Source: Moringa oleifera
Taxonomy: Eukaryota > Streptophyta > Magnoliopsida > Brassicales > Moringaceae
Length of the DNA stretch: 64,000 bases
NCBI GenBank assembly: GCA_021397835.1
Contig: JAJFZO010000747.1
Span: 2,110,501-2,174,500, forward strand
Direction: 5' to 3'
The first letter of the stretch is position 1; each line of letters begins with the position of its first letter. The notes beneath the pieces were generated by a model, which searched no databases, had not been told where the DNA came from, and was given only the letters and a program-made list of their open reading frames with translations. A program made the position numbers and the translations under genes. Below, piece after piece: positions 56,246 to 64,000 of this stretch.

Positions 56246-58270
56246 GGGGACTAGTAGTTCTTTTTCTGAAACCTGAAAGACAAAACTTACTGTGTTTCTT
56301 TCCTGAGAGCGTTTTGGTGGGCAGTGTCTTTTGGGTTTTTTTTACTTTTCAAAAAATTAAAAAAAAAAATTTGCGCGGCATTACTAGGCGCCGGGTCAAT
56401 TTTCAGGCCCACCATTAATATGGGCTTCGTTTTTTTTCTTAAAATTAACCCGGTTCACTTTGGGCTGCTTTTCAATGAGTTACAACCTAATTGTAATTTT
56501 AAAAAAAAAAAAAATCATATCAAATAGGCATCCGAAAAATGATCAAATTATCCATACCAAAATAAATTCTTTTTATTTGAAGGGTTACTTTCTCATTCGT
56601 ATATTTAATAAATTTTAACAATAGTTAAAGTTGAATTTAATTTATTATTTGATGTCTCGTATGTCTAACATTTGTGTAAAAAAATTTTCAAAATTAAATA
56701 TTAAATAAATAAATCTTTTAAAATAGATGAAAAATAGAAATAACAATAAAAATAAATCTTAAATTATACTCGTATTTTAATTTAAATATTGAGGTATCAA
56801 ATCAATTTTATATCTAATCTTTCAATTTAATATAAATTAAATTTGAGCTTAAATGATATTAGAGTATCTCGTTGTTGAAATATTAATTTAAATAAATTTT
56901 ATATTTTATTTAGATTTTTTGAAATTAAATAAAATTTTGAAATATTAATTGTTTTTAATAAATTTTAAAAAAATTTTAAAACGTAAAATTTTTTTCAACA
57001 AATATTTTTTCACGCTCAAAAAATTTTGAATTTTTTTGTGGTTGTGATTAAATGTTAATTTTTACATTTACGAATAATGTTAAGTTAAAATTTAGGATAA
57101 ATATCATTTAAAAATTTGAATTTTACTTTCTTTTCAATTAAAACTTAGCTTTTAAAATATTTTCAAATAAACTCTAATTAATCAATTTGAATTAGATTGA
57201 GCCTTATAAAAAATTAAAAATTAAAAAAATTAAATTAAACATTTTTTTACAATGAATTTTGATTTGAAATTTTTTACACCTTGTAAACAAATATTCCAAC
57301 GACAAAAAAAAATCAAAAATTATTTAGTAGTAAAAATATTTTTAAAAAAATATATTATCAAATTTTTAAAAAATTCATAAAAATAATTTGTTGATAAAAA
57401 ATTATTCAAATTTAAAGAATAAAAGCGAAACAAAGTTTAGAATACCATTTGAGTAATTTTTTAAATATTTCAATAATAAAAAAATTATTAATTTTTTATA
57501 ATTATTTTCATAAAAATTTAATTTAAATAAAATTAATAAATAAAAGTTTATCTGAAGATATTTTAAGAGTACGTAAGAGTTTAATCACAGAAAAAGCGTA
57601 AAATTTAAAGTTAAAAATAATATTTATCTTAAAATTTATTAGGTAAATTTTTTTATTTTTTACATTTATCAAAAAAAACAAAATTTAAGCTATTAATACA
57701 TAGTTAAACTGAAAAAGAATATAATTGTGCACTTTTTAAAGAAGAATCTCTCAGTTCAATAAGTTATAGTTTTGTTGTATCACAGTTTCTAACAATTATC
57801 TTATTAGTAGAATAGCTTTTTTTTTTTTTTTTGAGTAAATTAGTAGAACAGCTAAAACCAACTATGACAGCTACAACAATTCTGACAATTAACAGGTCAA
57901 GTTACAGGTTCACTTGCCGTCGCCGGAAAACCAGCACCAACCCTTGCGTCCCGTCATCTTTTCCATCTCTCCATGCAATTTCAGGAAGGATAAACAAATG
58001 GGGAGATCAAATAGATCTCAGGCCTCAGCTAGAAGCCAGGTTAACAGTTTCAAGTAATAAAATTAAACTTTTTGTGTTATGAACCCTTGTAAGCGCATGA
58101 TCATTTGATCCTGTCTGTAAACGTCGTTGTCGTTAGGATTAGTTTCTTAACAAGATCAGACAAAAAAAAGGTCCTGGAAGTATAACTACAGAAACGGCAC
58201 ACAGTCATATTTTAATGGGTTTTAGTCTCCTTGATCATATCCATGAGTACGTGTTGTGATAGTTCATGGC
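56246..58270. other. AT-rich spacer with dispersed repeat
   Basis: About 56740-57560 is a long run of the same AT-rich repeat type seen elsewhere (ATTTCAATAATAAAAAAATT and ATATTCCAACGACAAAAA). No coding sequence is recognised. The last 200 bases form the chitinase-like promoter. Confidence 0.45.
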
Positions 58271-58274
58271 TATG

Positions 58275-58282
58275 TATAAATA
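58275..58282 (+). promoter_or_regulatory. TATA box of the chitinase-like gene
   Basis: TATAAATA, 56 bases before the ATG at 58338, leaving a leader of roughly 25-30 bases. Confidence 0.6.
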
Positions 58283-58337
58283 TCTGTTCCACTAACATAT
58301 AGCTTCATCTGCAAATCAAGTCTTGATCATCACGGCA

Positions 58338-59252
58338 ATGGAAATTTCAAAGCTTTTCGTTGCCCTTCTCGTTCTTCAAGCTCTTCTGCCTTGCCATGGA
58401 TCCATCCAGGCCTCTGCAAGCTCAAATCTCTTCCGGGAGTACATAGGAGCTGAGTTCAACAATGTCAAGTTCAGTGATGTACCCATTAACCCCAAAGTTG
58501 AGTTCCATTTCATTCTCTCCTTTGCCATAGACTACGACACCTCAAGCTCTCCTTCTCCGACTAATGGAAAATTCAATGTCTTCTGGGATTCTGATAATCT
58601 CAGCCCTTCCCAAGTTTCTTTCATAAAGTCTCGCCATTCCAATGTCAGAGTCGCCGTAAGTCTGGGAGGCGACAGTGTGGGTGGAGGCAGCGCCTACTTC
58701 AATCCTTCGTCTGTAAACTCCTGGGTTTCCAATGCAGTTTCTTCACTCACGCGTATCATCCAACAGTACAACCTGGATGGCATCGATATCGACTATGAAC
58801 ACTTCAGTGCTGATCCTGAGACCTTCGCTGAATGCATAGGCCAGTTGATAAAAACCCTGAAGAAGAACAACGTTATCTCGTTTGCTTCCATTGCTCCCTT
58901 CGATGATGATCAAGTTCAAAGCCATTACTTGGCGTTGTGGAAACGCTACGGGGACCTTATAGACTACGTCAACTTCCAGTTTTATGCTTATGATCAAGGA
59001 ACCACTGTGTCTCAGTTCATCAAATACTTCAAGACCCAAAGCTCCAACTACAATGGTGGTAAGGTCTTGGCCAGCTTTATCAGTGATGGAAGTGGGGGGT
59101 TATCGCCAGATAATGGCTTCTTTACTGCCTGCAATCGGCTCAGGAGTCAGAACGAGCTTCATGGTATCTTCATTTGGTCTGCAGATGACTCTAAGGCGAA
59201 TGGTTTCCGCTACGAAAAGCAATCTCAGGCTCTTCTAGCTATTCCTCACTAG
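58338..59252 (+). CDS. GH18 chitinase-like protein (chitinase 2 / RuBisCO-associated type)
   Basis: Intronless, 304 residues. The first ATG is at 58338. A signal peptide ([19 protein letters not shown]) points to secretion. The glycoside hydrolase family 18 catalytic signature DxxDxDxE is intact at D147, D150, D152 and E154 (within [10 protein letters not shown]), preceded by [19 protein letters not shown], the second conserved strand. [18 protein letters not shown] and [10 protein letters not shown] match the plant chitinase 2-like branch related to the bulb chitinases and RuBisCO-associated protein. An intact signature suggests hydrolysis of chitin or a related glycan, although some relatives act only as binding or storage proteins. 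The promoter carries a good TATA box. It stands alone, with no related neighbour in the window. Confidence 0.9.
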   Translation: MEISKLFVALLVLQALLPCHGSIQASASSNLFREYIGAEFNNVKFSDVPINPKVEFHFILSFAIDYDTSSSPSPTNGKFNVFWDSDNLSPSQVSFIKSRHSNVRVAVSLGGDSVGGGSAYFNPSSVNSWVSNAVSSLTRIIQQYNLDGIDIDYEHFSADPETFAECIGQLIKTLKKNNVISFASIAPFDDDQVQSHYLALWKRYGDLIDYVNFQFYAYDQGTTVSQFIKYFKTQSSNYNGGKVLASFISDGSGGLSPDNGFFTACNRLRSQNELHGIFIWSADDSKANGFRYEKQSQALLAIPH

Positions 59253-62200
59253 TTTATGATCTGTAAATTAAGATCCATGAGCTTATATATAATCAGGTTC
59301 CGTTATTAGTATCTTCAAAAGTTCACTTGTTTATCTTTCCTGTATATCATGTTTACAATCAGTGAATATATATGTGTGTTTGTTTGCTGAGAGAAATTTG
59401 CAGCTCCAATAGACCAGAGAGGCCTATCTCTGGGCCGACTAGAGCATTAATGGTGACCTTGGGCTCTCGCTTTAGGGCTTCCATGTCCTTCTACCAATAC
59501 CCAAATCTGCAAACTTGCTCAACTATCAGAAATTCAGAACATTTTCTTGGCAGGCAATCAGGATTTAGCATCCAATCCTGTGTTAAATTAATTAGAATCA
59601 AATCGGGGAAAAAAATGTTAGGAAAAAAAGGGTTTTATCTTCACATTCCAAGTTATCAAGAAGCATACAGAATTCATCTCTCTACATCTACTTAATCGTC
59701 AAGTTTGCTATTCACTATATCATTCTGAGCCTAAAGTCATCTGGGTGTTTCTCTATTTGCTATCATGTACTTATAGCATCCATTTTAACATTTCCATTTA
59801 TGATTAAAGAAACAGCATTTACTCTTATAGCTACATGTAAGGATCAAAATTTTCTCTGTTGATCTGATTTTTTACTGATTTTTTAAATCTCTAGGCACGT
59901 GACAGAAGAAGAAGATCACACTATGGTGCCTAGGTAAGTTTGTGGCTGAGGTGAATCATACCCATTGAGGACTGTCAGTGGAACCATTTTCATATAGTAA
60001 CTCCTTCACTCTCTGCAGGATCATGGAAGCCCATCATGGCCTCCACTCCAGTTATGGACAATTCAACAAGAAAATTGAGACAGGATGGAAGGTTATACCA
60101 TATGTGTTGTGAATTATGCAGCTGCAAGAGTAAGCAGAAGCTAATCTCCTGGTAAGTGCTATATAATGTGACAGGGAGTGATAGGCCACTGGCCTAGGGA
60201 GAAGCACATAACCATATCAGATCTGGTTTCAATATTTTGTGCTTATAAACATGAAATTAAACTCAAAGTCTAATCCATCAATCACACAATGAATTCAAGT
60301 GCAGCTTCGCGTAGCTGCAAGGTCTTCTCATGATTCAGAGGCATCTGTCAAAATTTGCTGATTTATGGCGTGTGTACTCCATGATTAGATATCCAACCAA
60401 CCATATAAAGTAAGATTCAGTGTATGAGACTGCAGTTGACCTAAAGGCCATGAAACAACTTAACCGAAAGACACTTCTAGGGTTCCTTTCTTCCATCTCT
60501 TTACATGGAAACTCCTAGACGAAAGAGACCGTAATCATGGCCTTCTTATGCCTCATCTTACAAAGGGTATTTGCTCCACACCTTTCTCTATCACTATATG
60601 TCAATATTCCACCAAGTTTGCCATAGGGCTTGACGCAAACCATGACGATTAATCAATATGTGTGACCTCTACAGGGAGTCAATTCACGGAGAACGGCTTA
60701 ATTTGTCATCATTCAAATCTTGGCATCACATGGTAACCCACTTGGTTAATTTCTATAGATTTTTTTTAAGACCCTAAATGCAATAAGGAGCTAGCCTATG
60801 TAATGAATTAATGGGTATGTTCACCTGTAATTAGTCTACCCATTGAAGGGTATCTACATAACCCTAAAATTCATGTGGAGGCACGAAGGGTAATTGTAAT
60901 TGTCATATATAGAACTGTCACACCACCTTGTTATCTTTGCTATAAAGTTGTGTCCTTGTTACTTTATGGAAGTGGAATCTTTATTGCTTATCAACTTAGC
61001 AACTAACTCAAAATGATTAACTTGATCGTGATATTCATCACTGTATATCGCAAGAAAATCGTCTAGCTTCATCTATTTGGTTAATTAACATTAATCGATC
61101 TTGATAAGGGGAATAATATTTGAAGCTTTCACGACCTAACCCCATTTTACCACTTATGGAAATTAGCACTTCCCTCCTCTCTTTTTCGATTAATTATATT
61201 GAATTAATTGGCATTTCACATCTATGGCTTGACACTGAGAGAAATGATATAACACATTAACCAAAAGGTCATGGGATCACTCATTGTAGTGGAGAAACTA
61301 TTGAGCCTTGTTGACCCCATTTGACAAGCACATAAGCCTAAACAGGGTGCTGGGTCACACCCAATTTCATGATCTTCTATTTGTCATAAACTCATCAACT
61401 TTTCATCTGGAAGAAACCCCACCTTCTTCCTTTCAATGTTCCACACATGGAAAGATATAGCACCATTATTGCTCTAGCTACCAAAGTATGGCCATAGGCA
61501 TGCATTATTCTTCATATAGCCTTATATGTTGAAAAGCTTGGATCCAAAGATGCCTTTCTTTTCCATGACAATAATAAACAAAAACCTGGAATTAATGGAA
61601 AAAAAATAGCAAAAACCCTAACCGCAGGTTGATCCCACTGGTAATTAAGCAATAAATCAAGTTATAGGTTCAAATCTTTTCAAGATCACCAGATGCTTTC
61701 TCGATCGTTAACTTCAAAATTTCGAAAAGAATGAGTCCCCATCAATTATGAAAAAATGGCAAAACAAAATACCCTAATCTTTGTTTCGAATATCACATTG
61801 AATATTTATGTCAAAATTCTTACTTACACATGTTCAAACCTCCAAAACCCATTAATTAATTGATTTAACATATAATAACTTAATTAAGCTTCATGTTATA
61901 TGCTAAAAACAAATCAATTTCCGCTTTCAAATATCATATTGATTGTATATATATGCGGCAAAGCACTTACATATATGCTCAATTCTTCAAAATCCATTAA
62001 TAGATACAATTATAAGGTCATAACTTAATTAAGGTTCAACTAAAAACTCCATTAATTATTAATCATGGAAGAACATTGAAGGTACCAGGTACGTAGTCCA
62101 TCTACCCAATTAGGGTTAGAGCCTGAACTAGGGATATGTGGGGGAAAAAAATTATTTTGATGGAATTGGAAGCTTTTTTCTTGAATATATAGAGAGAGTA

Positions 62201-64000
62201 TTGCATGTAGCCTCTGCAAGTAATCATAAGGAGAGGAGAAAAACCAAAGAACCGAGTTGGCATAATCAATGTAAACACTGTTAACATTACGTGTGTGTAA
62301 TGTAGATGAGATGCAATAATGTTATGACACGCCGAGAGTTTGCCTTTTGGTGAGTGATGACTCAAGTGGATGTTGACAAAACAATACAAAATATAGCTAG
62401 AAGCCATTCGGGTTGCCTATTGGTTTGCTTAGCCAAAAGAACGAAAATGGCTGTCTCTCTTGTCATCTGTGTACAAATCATCAGCTTCAACACAGCTGTT
62501 TACAGAGACCAACCGAGGACCGAAACGTTTGAATTCTCTTCTGGGTTAGTTACATAGCGCACCAGCTAAAGTCTTCATGGCTATCAATATATCTCAGAGA
62601 CTGAAGCCTTAGGGGGAGAGAGAGAGAGAGACCATTGGGTGAAGTGATATAGATGATTCTTATGGTCCTACGAGAAAGATGCTGTTGGGGTCCCCCATCC
62701 TTTGTGTCATGGGGCGATTGCAACACATTATATGTTATGATATTTTCAGGGATTAATTCGTTTCTTCTTTTGGGTTCAAAGGATTCATCATCATTGAAGA
62801 TTTTCTGTCAAGCTTCTCTGCTGTGCACTGGATCTCCCACGTTGATTTAGGGTTTACAGAATCTTTCCGAGCTCCAAGTCCAGCTGATATGCATGTGTAT
62901 TGTCTTTTCTTTGGGTTAGATATACACTTATCCCTAAGGTCATAATATGTGTAGTTAATTAGAGAAGATAATTATATAAACATTCTTGGAATTAATTATG
63001 ATTAAATCTACTATTATATAGTTTTTATATCATAGGTTATAACAATGATTTCAAATTCATGAATGGAGGTGAGATACTAATCAATTTATGTTCAAAATTT
63101 ATATGTAAAGTATATATAAGATTTTATCTTAAGGATAATGTTATTGTCATTTTCTCTCTTAATGTCTTCTTAAATTATTAATTTTTTATAAAATTAATTA
63201 TTTTTTATGCGTAAAAAAATTAATTAAAAAATTTTAATAGACCATAATTCCTTAAAGAATCATGCATAAAATTTTAAATTTTAATTTTTTAATTTAATAA
63301 CGGTATTTAAAAATTATCATCTATGAAGTGTCATTAAAAATTTATTTTATTATAATATTTTATCGCGTGATCATGTGACAGTCTAATAGTAATATTCATG
63401 TGAACCGTTAATTAGATGACATAATTAATTATAAAATCGATCTAAAAATTATGTTTTTTTTTTTTGTGCATACCCACCAAAATTAAAGATCATTATTCCC
63501 TAAATAATTACTATTAATTGAAGACAAGACAAACAAAAATCACATATTACTTGTATGATTCAAATGATTAATGTCCCAAGAAACCCATATTAGGAAAACT
63601 GGTGGGAACCGGTAATTCTAATTATGATAATTTGTCTATGATCACAAGAATCGGACCGATTTGTTGATTTCCTAAATGGAAAGTACTTTTGTCACACTAA
63701 TAATGATTAGGATGATAATTAGGTTTATTAATCATGTGAAAACCTATAATAATTAATTATAAAATCATCCCTAAGCTATTAAAAAAATTGGAAGTATATA
63801 TGCTGCTCACATGGGGTATGTTATAAATAATGCTTTTCTATCTTTTCCCTTGTGAATTGACTTGAGTGGTAGGGCCTCTCTTATGCAAATTGGAAGTTGG
63901 GTTTGATCTTCGATATCCTCCGCGAGGCAAATAAATAAAATAATATCTTTATATATATATATATATATAATGTAAATTAAAGTACTTCATTATTTGACTA
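59253..64000. other. Right-hand spacer, no gene recognised
   Basis: About 4.7 kb in which I cannot support a gene. Sequence is less AT-rich at 59380-59580 and 62430-62880, where short open frames exist but match nothing I know. A (GA)n tract is near 62613-62630 and an (AT)n tract near 63950-63969. Probably regulatory spacer plus decayed repeats, or exons of an unrecognised non-coding transcript. Confidence 0.4.

Noticed and set aside
58323..58337. Earlier start for the chitinase-like protein
   Set aside because: The extra five codons begin with TTG; the first ATG, directly before the hydrophobic signal peptide, is 58338.
59400..59570. Possible exon on the minus strand (contains KREPKVTINALVGPEIGLSG)
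   Set aside because: An in-frame stop lies just upstream, no splice partner was found and no family could be recognised; left as unassigned spacer.
59900..59921. miR156-like stretch (TGACAGAAGAAGAAGATCAC)
   Set aside because: Only about 16 of 21 bases agree and no foldback partner is present nearby.

Overview
This is nuclear DNA from a flowering plant, most likely a woody core eudicot (probably a rosid). The signs are AT-rich spacers, short exons with GT-AG introns, decayed Ty1/copia elements with a tRNA-Met-type primer site, and proteins that look like eudicot homologues. I cannot name the species. There are no bacterial, organellar or tRNA/rRNA genes that I can support. Exon boundaries below were worked out by hand from splice signals, checking that reading phase carries through each full gene; they are not backed by transcripts.

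Layout. 1-6.3 kb: 3' two thirds of a UFL1-type UFM1 E3 ligase gene (+). 6.9-12.7 kb: three tandem three-exon genes (+) for secreted malectin-like proteins whose C-termini look like GPI-anchor signals; the third is broken by a one-base deletion. 13.3-20.6 kb: CCR4-NOT subunit NOT2/VIP2 (-), 13 coding exons and a long 5' UTR intron. 21.2-28.9 kb: an old copia element with a second copia element inserted in its reverse-transcriptase region and a foldback element (MITE) in its 3' LTR. 30.5-33.3 kb: a malectin-like/LRR/transmembrane receptor-like protein without kinase (-). 33.3-41 kb: AT-rich spacer. 41.1-43.6 kb: intronless HERK1/ANJEA-type CrRLK1L receptor kinase (+). 45.4-45.9 kb: small basic protein of unknown function (-). 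46.9-47.5 kb: unexplained G+C-richer patch with three coding-like tandem repeats. 48.5-54.7 kb: ER-type Ca2+-ATPase (ECA1/ECA4 type, +) with an exact ER-stress element upstream. 55.4-56.1 kb: histone H4 (-). 58.3-59.3 kb: GH18 chitinase-like protein (+). 59.3-64 kb: no gene recognised.

How the genes relate. Five loci (three tandem genes, the malectin-LRR protein and the CrRLK1L kinase) share the malectin-like fold, so the window is a neighbourhood of cell-surface carbohydrate-type sensors around a HERK1-like kinase, interleaved with housekeeping genes (UFL1, NOT2, ECA, H4). From memory, the same neighbours occur in Arabidopsis split over two duplicated segments (At3g46xxx and At5g59xxx), and the ECA-H4 adjacency recurs on chromosome 1. 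The leads most worth following are the putative GPI-anchored malectin cluster beside HERK1, the ERSE in front of the ER calcium pump, the nested transposon history and the tandem peptide-like repeats.
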